Source: an uncultured Muribaculaceae bacterium
Lineage (GTDB): Bacteria; Bacteroidota; Bacteroidia; Bacteroidales; Muribaculaceae
Direction of reading: 5' to 3'
Length of the DNA stretch: 64,000 nt
Assembly: GCA_910587185.1 (NCBI GenBank)
Contig: CAJULY010000004.1
Coordinates: 102,058 to 166,057 of the forward strand
A program made the position numbers and the translations under genes. Each line of letters opens with the position of its first letter. The stretch's first letter is position 1. This document shows positions 17,696-27,262 of the stretch, piece after piece. The notes beneath the pieces were generated by a model. The model searched no databases and was not told where the DNA came from. It saw only the letters and a list, made by a program, of their open reading frames with translations.

Positions 17696-18431
17696 AGATA
17701 ATGCAATATCGGTTGCCGGTCTGACAAAACGTTTCGGATCGTTCACCGCCGTGGATCACATCACTTTCGATGTGGGCCGTGGAGAGATTTTCGGTTTTCT
17801 CGGAGCGAACGGCGCCGGGAAAACAACCGCGATGAGAATGTTGTGCGGCCTGAGTGTCCCCACATCGGGAACCGGACGCGTGGCCGGCTACGACATTATC
17901 TCGCAGCCGGAAGAGGTCAAACGCCACATCGGCTACATGAGCCAGAAGTTTTCGCTTTACGGCGAGTTGACCGTGAAGGAGAATCTGAGATTGTTTTCTT
18001 CCATCTACGGCATGAGCGCCGCCCGGTTCAGGGAGGTGTCGCAACGCCTCGTAAAAGATCTCGAGATGACCGGAATGGAAAATACGCTTGTGAAAGACAT
18101 TCCCGTGGGGTGGAAACAGAAACTCGCCTTTGTCTCCGCCACGATGCATTCGCCAGAAGTGGTTTTCCTTGACGAGCCCACGGGGGGTGTAGATCCTGTC
18201 ACCCGACGTAAATTCTGGGAACTGATCTACAAGGCGTCGTCGGAGGGAATGACGGTATTTGTCACGACCCACTATCTCGACGAGGCGGAATACTGTAACC
18301 GCGTCTCCATTATGGTTGACGGGAAGATAAGCGCTCTGGATTCCCCTTCGGCCCTCAAGGAAAAGTATCATGCCTCGACCATGGACGAAGTGTTCAGAAC
18401 CGTTGCGAAAGATGCCGTAAGAACTGAATAA
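17685..18431 (+). CDS. ABC transporter ATP-binding protein (degenerate signature)
   Basis: This 248-aa ATPase has Walker A 'GANGAGKTT' and Walker B 'VVFLDEPTGGVD'. The signature motif reads 'IPVGWKQKL' instead of LSGGQ, a form seen in other ABC-2 exporters. It pairs with the preceding ATPase (11-bp overlap), whose signature is intact. An asymmetric heterodimer with one regular and one weakened ATP site is likely. Confidence 0.9.
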   Translation: MENRDNAISVAGLTKRFGSFTAVDHITFDVGRGEIFGFLGANGAGKTTAMRMLCGLSVPTSGTGRVAGYDIISQPEEVKRHIGYMSQKFSLYGELTVKENLRLFSSIYGMSAARFREVSQRLVKDLEMTGMENTLVKDIPVGWKQKLAFVSATMHSPEVVFLDEPTGGVDPVTRRKFWELIYKASSEGMTVFVTTHYLDEAEYCNRVSIMVDGKISALDSPSALKEKYHASTMDEVFRTVAKDAVRTE

Positions 18432-18442
18432 ACCATGCAGCC

Positions 18443-19492
18443 ATGTCAATACTCCAGTCACTCGTAAAAAAGGAAATGCTCCATATTTTCCGCGACAGGC
18501 GCACTGTGACCATAACTCTGGTCATGCCTCTCGTGCTTCTGCTTCTTTTCGGTTTCGCGATTTCTACGGAGGTCAACGATGTCAGGGTTGTTGCGGTAGT
18601 CGAACGCCACACCGACGGGTCTCGGGCAATAATCGAACGTCTGCGCGCCAATCCCTACATCACTTTTCAGGGGCTGACGGCTCCCGGCGATGTGGATTAT
18701 CTGCTGCGGTCGGGGCAGACTGACGCCGCTCTGTTTTTACGCGAAGAGGGCGGACGGCAGTCGGCGCAGATTATGGTTGACGCAGCCAACACCACCGTGG
18801 CGCAGGCCTCGACCGCCTATCTCCGGAGCATAATCGCAGGCCCCGGTACTGTCAGTCCGGTGCTGACCAACACCCTCTATAATCCTCAGCTTAACAGCGC
18901 CTATAATTTCGTTCCGGGCATAATGGGGATGATTTTCATTCTGATATGCGCGATAATGACCTCAGTCTCCATTGTCAGCGAGAAGGAGACCGGCACGATG
19001 GATCTGCTGCTTGTCTCTCCGGTCAGGCCGCGTGCTGTCATTCTCGGGAAGCTTATCCCGTATTTTCTGCTGTCGTGTGTCATTCTCGCCGTAATGCTGA
19101 CTATAGCCTATACGGTGCTTGGACTGCCGGTTTCGTCGAGCATAGCGGATGTGATACTTCTCTCGCTTGTCTATATTGTCCTGTCGCTCTCTGTCGGTCT
19201 TCTCGTCTCGGCTATCGCAAGCACACGGCTGACCGCGCTTATTGTTTCAGCGGTGGTTTTCATGTTGCCCGTCATCATGCTCTCGGGCATGATATTTCCG
19301 ATAGACAACATGCCCGAGGTGTTGCAATGGCTTTCGTGCGTCATTCCGGCCCGATGGTACACTGCGGCGATGCGCAAACTCATGATACAGGAACTCGGGT
19401 TGGAATACGTAGTGGAGGAACTCGTCATTCTTCTCTCCATGACGGGAGTCATCCTTCTGGTTGCCCTTAAAAAGTTCAACACAAGAAAATAG
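18443..19492 (+). CDS. ABC-2 type transporter permease
   Basis: This 349-aa inner-membrane protein has one N-terminal TM helix ('VMPLVLLLLFGFAIST') and a ~150-residue periplasmic loop. Five or six C-terminal TM helices follow, with the ABC-2 hallmark 'SIVSEKETGTMDLLLVSPVR'. It is homologous to YbhS/YbhR. It starts 11 bp after the second ATPase gene and is followed 6 bp later by the second permease. Confidence 0.9.
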   Translation: MSILQSLVKKEMLHIFRDRRTVTITLVMPLVLLLLFGFAISTEVNDVRVVAVVERHTDGSRAIIERLRANPYITFQGLTAPGDVDYLLRSGQTDAALFLREEGGRQSAQIMVDAANTTVAQASTAYLRSIIAGPGTVSPVLTNTLYNPQLNSAYNFVPGIMGMIFILICAIMTSVSIVSEKETGTMDLLLVSPVRPRAVILGKLIPYFLLSCVILAVMLTIAYTVLGLPVSSSIADVILLSLVYIVLSLSVGLLVSAIASTRLTALIVSAVVFMLPVIMLSGMIFPIDNMPEVLQWLSCVIPARWYTAAMRKLMIQELGLEYVVEELVILLSMTGVILLVALKKFNTRK

Positions 19493-19498
19493 ACCGTC

Positions 19499-20605
19499 AT
19501 GAAACTGAAAATACTGATGGCGTTGTTGCGCAAAGAGGTTATATTGATGAGGCGCAATCCGATAATACCTAAGATAATTTTCGTGATGCCGCTGATGGTG
19601 ATGCTCGTCATTCCGCTGGTGGCCAATCTCGATGTGAAGAATGTGGAGGTGACTGTCGTTGACAATGACCGCACTCCGCTCTCGAGGAGAATCATCGCGG
19701 ATATGGAGGCCTCGGATTTTCTGAGAGTGAGGGATATTTGTTCCACTCATGACAGGGCGATGATCACCGTCGAGAAAGGCGATGCCGATGTCGTTCTGAC
19801 TATTCCCGACGATTTTATGAAAGAGGTGGCCTCACATACGTCGCGGATAGATGTGGAAGCCAACGGGGTGAACGCGACAAAGGGAATGCTCGGTTCGCAA
19901 TATGTCGCTCAGTCCGTGATGCACACGGTCTCCCGTTGGATGGAAGAGAACGGCGTCCGGATGTCGGGAGAGGATATCAGCGTCATAAACCGCTATAACC
20001 CGACGCTCGATTTTCGCAACTACATGATTCCGGCCCTGATGGTGGTGCTTCTGATAATAATATGCGGTTTTCTGCCGGCGCTCAATCTCGTGGGTGAGAA
20101 AGAGACGGGCACCATAGAGGCCATGAACGTTACCCCTGTCAGCAGGTTGATTTTCGTCCTGTCTAAACTGATCCCTTTCTGGATCATAGGAATCATTGTG
20201 GTGACGGTGGGTATTACGGTCGGCTGGGCTGTCTATGGCCTGGTGCCGCAAGGAAACATCCTGACTATATATCTCGCCACGATATTGTTCAGTTTCGTCA
20301 TGTCGGGCTTCGGAGTGGCCATAGCCAACCGTTCGTCCACCATGCTCCAGAGCATATTCGTCATGTTCGCGTTCATAATGATTTTCCAGCTGATGAGCGG
20401 TCTGTTCACTCCGATCGGATCGATGCCACGGTGGGCTCAATATCTGACATACGCCATACCGCCCCGCTATTTCATCGAGATCATGCGATCGGTTTATCTC
20501 AAGGGTACGCTGCTGGGCGAGTTGTTTCCACAATTCCTTGCGTTGCTCGGGTTTGCCGCGGCTTTCTTTTCAGTCGCAGCCCTTACTTACCGTAAACAAT
20601 CGTGA
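19499..20605 (+). CDS. ABC-2 type transporter permease
   Basis: This 368-aa inner-membrane protein has the same topology as the previous permease, with hallmark 'LVGEKETGTIEAMNVTPVSR' before the C-terminal TM cluster. It completes the heterodimeric membrane channel of the efflux pump. It is the last gene of the operon. Its stop codon directly abuts the stop of the convergent alpha/beta hydrolase gene, so there is no spacer for a terminator. Confidence 0.9.
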   Translation: MKLKILMALLRKEVILMRRNPIIPKIIFVMPLMVMLVIPLVANLDVKNVEVTVVDNDRTPLSRRIIADMEASDFLRVRDICSTHDRAMITVEKGDADVVLTIPDDFMKEVASHTSRIDVEANGVNATKGMLGSQYVAQSVMHTVSRWMEENGVRMSGEDISVINRYNPTLDFRNYMIPALMVVLLIIICGFLPALNLVGEKETGTIEAMNVTPVSRLIFVLSKLIPFWIIGIIVVTVGITVGWAVYGLVPQGNILTIYLATILFSFVMSGFGVAIANRSSTMLQSIFVMFAFIMIFQLMSGLFTPIGSMPRWAQYLTYAIPPRYFIEIMRSVYLKGTLLGELFPQFLALLGFAAAFFSVAALTYRKQS

Positions 20606-21562
20606 TCAAAGGTCATGCTGCTTCAGCCAGTCGAGCATGACGGCATACATTTTTTCGCGGATCTCTTTTTTAGAAAGGGCGAGGTCATGGAGTCCTCCCT
20701 CGAAAGCCACCTCTGTCACGTCGGCGCCGAGTTTGCGTCCGTAGCGTGAAATGGATTCGACATCGAGAATGGCGTCGGCGCGGGAGTATTTCTCTTTGGC
20801 ATCGGTTCTGCGGACCGATTCAGCCGAATGCATCAGCAGCACCGGGACTTTTACGGAACCGCGCCGCAGGCTTTGCTGCGCACGGTGAATGGCGCGTATC
20901 CATCCCATGTCGGGGTCGGGAAGAATATCCGGTTTCCACTCGGTGCGGTAGTCCCATTCGCCGCCATGCCGCGTTGAGAGGGTTTCGGCATATCCGCTGT
21001 CGGGTTTCTGCCTGACCTGTATATCCGGGAAAAAGCGGCCCAGCGCGCTGACCGCCGGAATAGCCGCCTTACGCATCAAGGGCGGCAGGTTCCAGTCAAG
21101 GAAAGGACTGTTGAGCATCAGGGCCTTTATGGTAGGCGACGGCTTTTCCGACATGTAGAGTGAGGTTGTCAGACCGCCTGTAGAATGACCGAAAAGCGCA
21201 ATTTCACCGACGCCCTCCTCTCTCATTAAGTCTATCGCGGCGTCTATGTCGGCGAAATATTCATGCATGTCTCTGACCTGGAACATCTTTTGGCCTTTCA
21301 TGAGCGATCGCCCGTATTTGCGCAGATCAACGGCATAGAAATCATATCCTGAAGCGACAAACATGTCGGCCATCTCTTTCTGCAGAAAATAGTCGCTGAA
21401 TCCGTGGACATACAGTATCGCTTTTCCGCTTCGTGCGGCTGAAAGCCGGCGTATGACACTGCAGCGCACCTTACCGCTGTAGTCGTCAGGCTGAGTGATA
21501 TATCTCATTTCGTAATCAGGCCCGAGATGATCCGCGCGCCAGCCGGTGTTTTCTGCTTTCAT
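20606..21562 (-). CDS. Alpha/beta hydrolase (monoglyceride lipase / lysophospholipase-like)
   Basis: This 318-aa cytoplasmic hydrolase of the serine aminopeptidase S33 / Hydrolase_4 type. The oxyanion region is 'LYVHGFSDYF', the nucleophile elbow is 'FGHSTGGLT' (GxSxG), and an acid/His pair is expected near 'VPVLLMHSAES' and 'FEGGLHDL'. Probable substrates are lysophospholipids or monoacylglycerols. It has no signal peptide. It converges on the efflux operon with stop codons touching. Confidence 0.82.
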   Translation of the reverse strand: MKAENTGWRADHLGPDYEMRYITQPDDYSGKVRCSVIRRLSAARSGKAILYVHGFSDYFLQKEMADMFVASGYDFYAVDLRKYGRSLMKGQKMFQVRDMHEYFADIDAAIDLMREEGVGEIALFGHSTGGLTTSLYMSEKPSPTIKALMLNSPFLDWNLPPLMRKAAIPAVSALGRFFPDIQVRQKPDSGYAETLSTRHGGEWDYRTEWKPDILPDPDMGWIRAIHRAQQSLRRGSVKVPVLLMHSAESVRRTDAKEKYSRADAILDVESISRYGRKLGADVTEVAFEGGLHDLALSKKEIREKMYAVMLDWLKQHDL

Positions 21563-21723
21563 AGAGGTGAATATTTAGGACTCCTTTATATTAAAAAATT
21601 TTCGTGCGATATTGTTTAGGACAGACGCCAACCTGCTGTTTGAAATAACCTGTCGGACGAGGTCGGCCCGGTCGGATTACAGCCATCGCGATAATCGCGC
21701 GGGCTCGCCGTTAAAGGAGGAGG

Positions 21724-22962
21724 CTATTTTTCGTCGCCGGAGGGATTGAATTTTTTGAAGCCGTTCCACTGCTGCTTGAAATTCTTGTGGGATTTGTAAC
21801 TTGAGATTCCTGTCATCTGTTTCAGCATCGACAGTGCTCTGGTGCCGAGACCGGATTTACGTTTGCCGTAATATTTGCCGATCAGTCGCTGGTCCGTGGG
21901 GAGGGTCTGGCGGACTTTGTCTCTGTCTATGGTGTTGACCCGGTCAACGAGAGCCTGCACTGACGGCTGAAGTTCGGGTGCCTCCGCGGGTTCACACATC
22001 TCTATGTTGGCTGCGTGGAAATCATGTTTCTCCCATTTCCTTGCCTCTTTCACGGTTATGTATTCCTTGTCAAGCACGTATGCTTCGGCATACGTGCTTA
22101 CGAAAAAGGGTTGGTCATAGCGGTTGAATCCGATCATCCTGTGTCCTCTTCCGTTTGACTCTATGTTGAAGGAGTAGCCCGTGAGGTCCATAGGCGACAG
22201 ATAATCCGACAGGATGTTGTCGTAGCTGAAACGTACTCTGAAATTCTCGAATTCCAGATTGTCATGAAAGAATCCCGATAGGTTCGGAACCCATTTGCGG
22301 CTTGTGGTGTCGGCAAGCACGTTGACATCCACCGTCACCCTGTCGTCGGTTCTGGTCCATATCTCTGTAGGGCTGTATTTTCCCCTGACGGTGTCGGAGG
22401 CGGATGAGCGGTCTTTCAATGCGGGGGACAACTCCCTGGCCGGAACGATCCCAATCCAGTCGGCCCATGAAAAATGGTTGTTGCTGACATTGCTGACGCT
22501 GTCAAGTCCGCGGTCATTGGTGAACCGGTAGTAGGATCGGGATGTCAGGATTCTCGGATTGGACCATCCTTTGAACCGAACCTTTCTGTCGGGGTTCAAC
22601 ATGAAGTCAACCATTTTTTTCCGGAAGAGAAAGACGGTGTCGGTATATGTTGTCAATGTAGAGAATTCCCTGACATAAGCGAGAACATGCAGAACCTTAT
22701 GACGGCCTGACTCAACGACTATTTCAGGCAGGGAGGCTGCGTTTTCCTGAAGTAAGATTGTGTCGGCTCCTGGGGTTTCTATGGTTTTCTCCTTGAACCC
22801 AAGATAGCGGACAGTCACCGGATAGGAGGACCTGGAGATCAGGGGCATTCTGCCGCGGGCGTTGGTGATTCCGACCGCATTACCCTTATGGTCAAACAAA
22901 GATGCGCTGGGCAACGGTTTGCGGGTGAGGGAATCGGCGACTATAGCACTGTGTCTGGCCAT
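21724..22962 (-). CDS. Carboxypeptidase-regulatory-like domain protein, apparent 5' frameshift
   Basis: The visible frame gives 412 aa. An N-terminal beta-sandwich like CarboxypepD_reg ('VADSLTRKPLPSASLFDHKG') is followed by a large unknown region typical of Bacteroidetes envelope proteins. The first Met at 22962 lacks a signal peptide. Just upstream, an ATG at 23017 in another frame encodes an excellent signal peptide ending 'LLTHGQTQ'. One base added or lost near 22950 would join the two. The gene is therefore either frameshifted (21724-23017) or carries a sequencing error. Function unknown. Confidence 0.6.
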   Translation of the reverse strand: MARHSAIVADSLTRKPLPSASLFDHKGNAVGITNARGRMPLISRSSYPVTVRYLGFKEKTIETPGADTILLQENAASLPEIVVESGRHKVLHVLAYVREFSTLTTYTDTVFLFRKKMVDFMLNPDRKVRFKGWSNPRILTSRSYYRFTNDRGLDSVSNVSNNHFSWADWIGIVPARELSPALKDRSSASDTVRGKYSPTEIWTRTDDRVTVDVNVLADTTSRKWVPNLSGFFHDNLEFENFRVRFSYDNILSDYLSPMDLTGYSFNIESNGRGHRMIGFNRYDQPFFVSTYAEAYVLDKEYITVKEARKWEKHDFHAANIEMCEPAEAPELQPSVQALVDRVNTIDRDKVRQTLPTDQRLIGKYYGKRKSGLGTRALSMLKQMTGISSYKSHKNFKQQWNGFKKFNPSGDEK

Positions 22963-23175
22963 GCGTCAGAAGAGCTGAAAGGGAAAGCGCTATGAATAAA
23001 AGAACGTATCGGTTCATAGAGAAAGTTTGATGAAGTTCCGGAAAGCCGGAAGCCGAAGTATATCGCTTCAGCTGGCAAATTTAATGAAATTTCCGTAAAA
23101 GCAATGATGCGTTAGTTATTATTAAGGAGATCGCGATCCGCGTTTTTCTCCTTCGGGACCGCCGGCATATAGTCG

Positions 23176-23193
23176 GGTTAATGGTAATTAACC
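23176..23193. promoter_or_regulatory. Palindrome upstream of umuDC
   Basis: GGTTAAT and ATTAACC form a 7-bp inverted repeat with a 4-bp spacer, 66 bp before the umuD ATG. It is a candidate operator for damage-inducible control. It does not match the enterobacterial LexA box, so the assignment is tentative. Confidence 0.35.
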
Positions 23194-23258
23194 GGCATGT
23201 GAAAATATGTTGCCTCGCGGGCTGTTAATTTTGAACCGAATATCTCTCAGTTGTAATT

Positions 23259-23720
23259 ATGTCCGCATTGTTCAATCTATATCCGGCCGATATATCGACG
23301 GCGCTTCCGCTCCCGTATGCCGACGGGGGCATACGCGCCGGTTTTCCCAGTCCGGCGCAGGATTATCTCTCGGAGTCGATAGACCTCAACAAAGAGCTCA
23401 TCCGTCACCCGGCCTCGACATTCTATGCGCGTGTCATCGGCGATTCCATGGCCGGAGAAGGTATCACGGAGGGTGATATTCTTGTCATAGACAAGTCGGT
23501 CGAGCCGGAACACGGCGATCTCGCAGTCTGCTGCCTCGACGGGGAGTTCACTCTGAAAAGACTTCGTTTCATGTCTGACAACCGTCTGTGTCTGATGCCG
23601 TCCAACCGAAAGTACCGGCCGATAGAGATTACCCGGGAAAGCGATTTCAGTGTATGGGGTGTGGTGCTTTACACAATCAAGGCCAATCGCCGGAGAAGGC
23701 CCGGCACGGAACGATGGTAG
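23259..23720 (+). CDS. umuD: UmuD-like S24 self-cleaving protein
   Basis: This 153-aa LexA/UmuD-type peptidase has the scissile Ala27-Gly28 in 'RAGFPSPAQDY' (the family's C/A-G FPSPA pattern). The nucleophile is Ser63 in 'IGDSMAGEGI' and the general base is Lys100 in 'FTLKRL'. It lacks a LexA DNA-binding domain. RecA-stimulated self-cleavage yields UmuD', the partner of the error-prone polymerase encoded next. The stop overlaps the umuC start by 7 bp. Confidence 0.92.
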   Translation: MSALFNLYPADISTALPLPYADGGIRAGFPSPAQDYLSESIDLNKELIRHPASTFYARVIGDSMAGEGITEGDILVIDKSVEPEHGDLAVCCLDGEFTLKRLRFMSDNRLCLMPSNRKYRPIEITRESDFSVWGVVLYTIKANRRRRPGTERW

Positions 23721-25009
23721 GGCTGATCGACTGCGATAATTTTTTCTGTTCGTGTGAACGTGTGTTCCGCCCCGATCTCGCCCGAACGCCTATCGTTGTC
23801 CTGAGCAACAACGACGGCTGTGTAGTGGCGCGTTCAAAAGAGGTGAAGGCCATGGGAATAAAGGACTGCCTGCCTTATTACAGGCTTCGTGAGGAGTATC
23901 CCGATTCTGGCATAGTGGCTTTTTCATCAAATTACACTCTGTATGGCGACATGTCGGCGCGTGTGATGGCTGTTCTGCGCGAGTCTGTACCGGAGGTTAT
24001 GCAGTATTCGATCGACGAGGCGTTTCTTGATCTGCGGGGAATGGAGCATACCGATCTGAAGAAATGGGGAGAGGAGCTTTGCCGGAAGGTCCGGAAAAGT
24101 ACCGGTATGCCTGTCAGTCTCGGAATCGCTTCATCGAGAACTCTCGCGAAACTGGCGAGCCGATTCGCAAAAAAATATCCGGCTTACAACAAATGCTGCC
24201 TGATCGGCAACGAAGAGCAGCGGGAGAAAGCGTTGAAGCTCTCGCCGGTCGGTGAGGTGTGGGGGATAGGACGTCGCATGACGCGCACACTCGAGTATTT
24301 CGGGATAAAGACCGCCTACGATTTTTCCCAGCGTCCTCGGGGATGGATTCGGGCGAATTTTCATGTGACCGGCGAACGCACCTGGGCGGAATTGCGCGGA
24401 GAGGACATAATAGAGATCGACGGAATGCATGCCGTCGAGAAAAAAACGATCCTGACGAGCCGGAGTTTTCCAGGAATGCTTACTGATATAGAGGATGTTC
24501 GCAGTCACATCGCCAATTATGCCGCGCGCTGCGCTCTGAAATTGCGGCGACAGAATTCGGTGTGTGCAATGGTCACGGTATTCATCCAGTCAAATCATTT
24601 CCGTGATGATCTGGAGCAATATGACGGCAGCGCATCCCATTCTTTTATGACAGCGACTAATGCCGGTTGCGAGATTGTCGGGATGGCGCTCGGACTGCTG
24701 GACACGATTTTTCATGAGGGGATCCGCTATAAACGGGCCGGTGTAATGGTGGCCGGCATTTCACCCGCAGATACCCTGCAACCCGATCTTTTTACTTTCG
24801 ATCCTGACAGATGGAAGAAAAACCGTAAGATCTCGGAGTCGGTCGATTGGATAAACCGGACGCTGGGAGCCGATACCGTAATACTTGCCTCCCAGCAATA
24901 CCGGGAGAAAGAAACCGATGGCAAGAACATTAAGTTCGTCAACGCCATCCGTCATGCCCTGCGCTCGCCCGATTACACTACGCGCCTCGGCGCTTTCACC
25001 GTAAGCTGA
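23714..25009 (+). CDS. umuC: Error-prone DNA polymerase V subunit UmuC
   Basis: This 431-aa Y-family polymerase has the N-terminal 'GLIDCDNFFCSCERVFRPDL' (metal-binding Asp), 'VVLSNNDGCVVARS', and the catalytic 'YSIDEAFLDL'. HhH and little-finger domains and a C-terminal DUF4113 segment follow. It carries out translesion synthesis with UmuD'. I place the start at the ATG 23714 because upstream sequence in this frame is umuD read out of frame. The pair forms a translationally coupled SOS operon. Confidence 0.93.
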   Translation: MVGLIDCDNFFCSCERVFRPDLARTPIVVLSNNDGCVVARSKEVKAMGIKDCLPYYRLREEYPDSGIVAFSSNYTLYGDMSARVMAVLRESVPEVMQYSIDEAFLDLRGMEHTDLKKWGEELCRKVRKSTGMPVSLGIASSRTLAKLASRFAKKYPAYNKCCLIGNEEQREKALKLSPVGEVWGIGRRMTRTLEYFGIKTAYDFSQRPRGWIRANFHVTGERTWAELRGEDIIEIDGMHAVEKKTILTSRSFPGMLTDIEDVRSHIANYAARCALKLRRQNSVCAMVTVFIQSNHFRDDLEQYDGSASHSFMTATNAGCEIVGMALGLLDTIFHEGIRYKRAGVMVAGISPADTLQPDLFTFDPDRWKKNRKISESVDWINRTLGADTVILASQQYREKETDGKNIKFVNAIRHALRSPDYTTRLGAFTVS

Positions 25010-25319
25010 TTCCTCCCTGCCACTGTGCAAAAACGATGGGCTATGAACTTCACGCAACGCTTTACTCACGAGGAATTTTTTGAAGTGCTCAAAGAGACGA
25101 AGTAAAACAGATCAGTTCATTCTATCTGATTTCGCTTTTACCGTTTTATTGTCAGCAATCACTCAAATGCGTGATTATTTGCATATAATTTTGAATTATT
25201 AATATTTGTTAGTAATTTTGCAGACGAATTGAGGATATGACCGATTATAGATATGATTGAATCGCAGATTCCTCGATTCATCTGACAACAAAAAGTACGA
25301 ACAAACCAATCAAAAATTT

Positions 25320-26075
25320 ATGAAAAAAATTATCAGAGCGATTTCAGTCATGGTTCTTATGCTGGCTTCTGTATCTGTTTCGGCAGGAGGACCCGGCGAT
25401 CTCTATCTTTTCAATCATCTCGGAATCGGCGCCCATGTCGGCACAACAGGTTTCGGTTTCGAGGCTGCCACTCCCATCACAAAATGGGTCACCCTGCGTG
25501 GTGGAGTCACCATCATGCCGGGCATAAAGTTTAACACTGACATTGACGGCACATACGAAGGAACACATGAAGGCCAGCACATAGAGCAGGATTTCACAAT
25601 GGATGTCAAGGGCTCATTGTCGAGAGTGCAGGGAAGTGTGATCTTCAACATCTACCCCCTTACCCACCTCACTTCATTTTATATTGCGGCCGGAGGTTAT
25701 TTCGGAGGCAGCAAGATCGTAGGTGTCACCGGTCATAGCGACGAACTGATGAATCTGGCTAACGGCGACTCTTATCTTGAACTGGGTGACTATAAACTTC
25801 CCGTTGACAAGAATGGTAATGTCGATGGCGCACTGAAGGTGAACGCTTTCCGTCCCTATCTCGGCATAGGTTTCGGACGTCCGCTGCCTAAAGGAAGACT
25901 GAATTTCGGCGTTGAGCTCGGCGTGCAGTTCCATGGCAAGATGAAGCTCTATAACCGAGACACTGAACTTGAGAAGATCCCGTCGCTCGACAATGATGAC
26001 GACTGGCAGAAATGGATGGACAAACTGACGGTTTATCCTGTGCTGAAATTTACTCTCAGCGGCCGCATTTTCTGA
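25320..26075 (+). CDS. Outer-membrane beta-barrel protein, unknown function
   Basis: This 251-aa protein has a signal peptide ending 'SVSVSAGG' and a porin-like beta-rich body. It contains 'PITKWVTLRGGVTIMPGI', 'VIFNIYPLTHLTSFYIAAGG', 'FRPYLGIGFGRPLPKGRLNF' and a terminal aromatic strand '...FTLSGRIF'. The ATG at 25320 is chosen because the signal peptide begins there. A -7 box TAATTTTG (25213-25220) with TTTTG at 25190 lies about 100 bp upstream, leaving a long leader. It is monocistronic. It could be a small transporter or structural OMP. Confidence 0.75.
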   Translation: MKKIIRAISVMVLMLASVSVSAGGPGDLYLFNHLGIGAHVGTTGFGFEAATPITKWVTLRGGVTIMPGIKFNTDIDGTYEGTHEGQHIEQDFTMDVKGSLSRVQGSVIFNIYPLTHLTSFYIAAGGYFGGSKIVGVTGHSDELMNLANGDSYLELGDYKLPVDKNGNVDGALKVNAFRPYLGIGFGRPLPKGRLNFGVELGVQFHGKMKLYNRDTELEKIPSLDNDDDWQKWMDKLTVYPVLKFTLSGRIF

Positions 26076-26196
26076 CAGAGGAGGCTTTGCGGAAAATGTT
26101 CGCGCCCGGCGCGGCCCGAGGATGTGGCCCTGCGTGGATCTCTTACCCGCTCCCGCAAATCATCGGTTACATCTCTCTCGGGAGATGACAATATCG

Positions 26197-26232
26197 GAGG
26201 ATTGGAATTTCATTAGTGAAGCTCCAATCCTC
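26197..26232. terminator. Hairpin after the outer-membrane protein gene
   Basis: GAGGATTGGA pairs perfectly with TCCAATCCTC around a 16-nt loop, 120 bp after the stop codon. The following sequence is only weakly T-rich, so this is a probable but not certain terminator. Confidence 0.45.
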
Positions 26233-26352
26233 TCGGTTTATCCAGCCGGGTGCGATCTGAGCCTCTGAGACACGATGTTTGAGCTTCTGGGAAATTGCCT
26301 TATGCGTTTTTTATCATTATATTTGCAGTGATTAATCATCCCCGTGTAAATT

Positions 26353-27198
26353 ATGGCAAAAGAACAGGAAGAAAATCTCGGCCCGATGAAGCTGATATTC
26401 AACTATAACAATGTGTTTTACAGCTTCTTCTATGACGATCTGAGCGGCTGCATACATCGCTCGCGCGAATATGCGCTCAACTATGTCTATTCGGGCGAAA
26501 TGATTCTTGATAACGGAACTGAAAAGATTCATGTCCGCAAAGGAGAATGTGTGTTCATTCCGCGTGACCATCACATCACCATGTATAAGAAGACCTACGA
26601 CGGAGAGCGGTATTGCGGAATATTTCTCATGTTCACGCGCAGCTTCCTCCGGGAGATGTATGGCAAGCTTTCGATCAACAGAATCAAGGCTAAGAGTGAG
26701 AAGCTTCCCGACGGAGTGATCAAGTTGCCCCGCACCGTGGAGCTTGCAAGTCTTTTCACTTCCATGACGCCTTATTTTGATCCTGACGTTAAACCGAAAG
26801 ACAATTTCATGGAACTGAAGCTGCAGGAGGGACTGATGGCCCTGCTGGCGATAGACGAAAGATTCGTGCCGACGATGTTTGATTTCAACGAACCGTGGAA
26901 AATAGATATTCTCGGATTCATGGAAGAGAATTTCATGTGTGAGCTTAGCATAGAGGAGATCGCCCACTACACCGGTCGCAGTCTGGCCACATTCAAGCGT
27001 GATTTCAAGAAAATAAGCGACCTCACTCCCGAAAAATGGCTGATCAAGAAACGACTTGAAAAGGCGTATGAACTTATGAAAACCGGAAAGAAGAAAGTCG
27101 TTGAGGTATATGCCGAGGTCGGCTTCCGCAACCCCTCCCATTTCTCCACCGCGTTTAAAAAGGAATTCGGCATTGCTCCGACAGCCTTGTTGAATTAA
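26353..27198 (+). CDS. AraC-family transcriptional regulator
   Basis: This 281-aa regulator has an N-terminal cupin-like sensing domain ('LDNGTEKIHVRKGECVFIPR') and a C-terminal double HTH of the AraC type. The HTHs are 'LSIEEIAHYTGRSLATFKRD' and 'VVEVYAEVGFRNPSHFSTAF', with the terminal 'FKKEFGIAPT' signature. A -7 box TATATTTG (26318-26325) lies 27 bp before the ATG. It converges on the second AraC gene. Effector and targets are unknown. Confidence 0.9.
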   Translation: MAKEQEENLGPMKLIFNYNNVFYSFFYDDLSGCIHRSREYALNYVYSGEMILDNGTEKIHVRKGECVFIPRDHHITMYKKTYDGERYCGIFLMFTRSFLREMYGKLSINRIKAKSEKLPDGVIKLPRTVELASLFTSMTPYFDPDVKPKDNFMELKLQEGLMALLAIDERFVPTMFDFNEPWKIDILGFMEENFMCELSIEEIAHYTGRSLATFKRDFKKISDLTPEKWLIKKRLEKAYELMKTGKKKVVEVYAEVGFRNPSHFSTAFKKEFGIAPTALLN

Positions 27199-27206
27199 AA
27201 TAACAC

Positions 27207-27262
27207 TGAGCTTTTCGGAAATTATGTTTGAGCCTCACAGCAATCACGCTGTGGGGCTCTCT
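27207..27262. repeat. 56-bp direct repeat, copy 1 (contains hairpin)
   Basis: This 56-bp segment is identical to 29311-29366. It holds a 12-bp stem (27230-27241 with 27248-27259, one G-U pair) and overlaps the last codons of the minus-strand AraC gene. The hairpin probably terminates the convergent AraC genes. Confidence 0.85.

Noticed and set aside
25040..25105. Short frame after umuC (MNFTQRFTHEEFFEVLKETK)
   Set aside because: Only 18-20 codons, no promoter, no match; could be a remnant.
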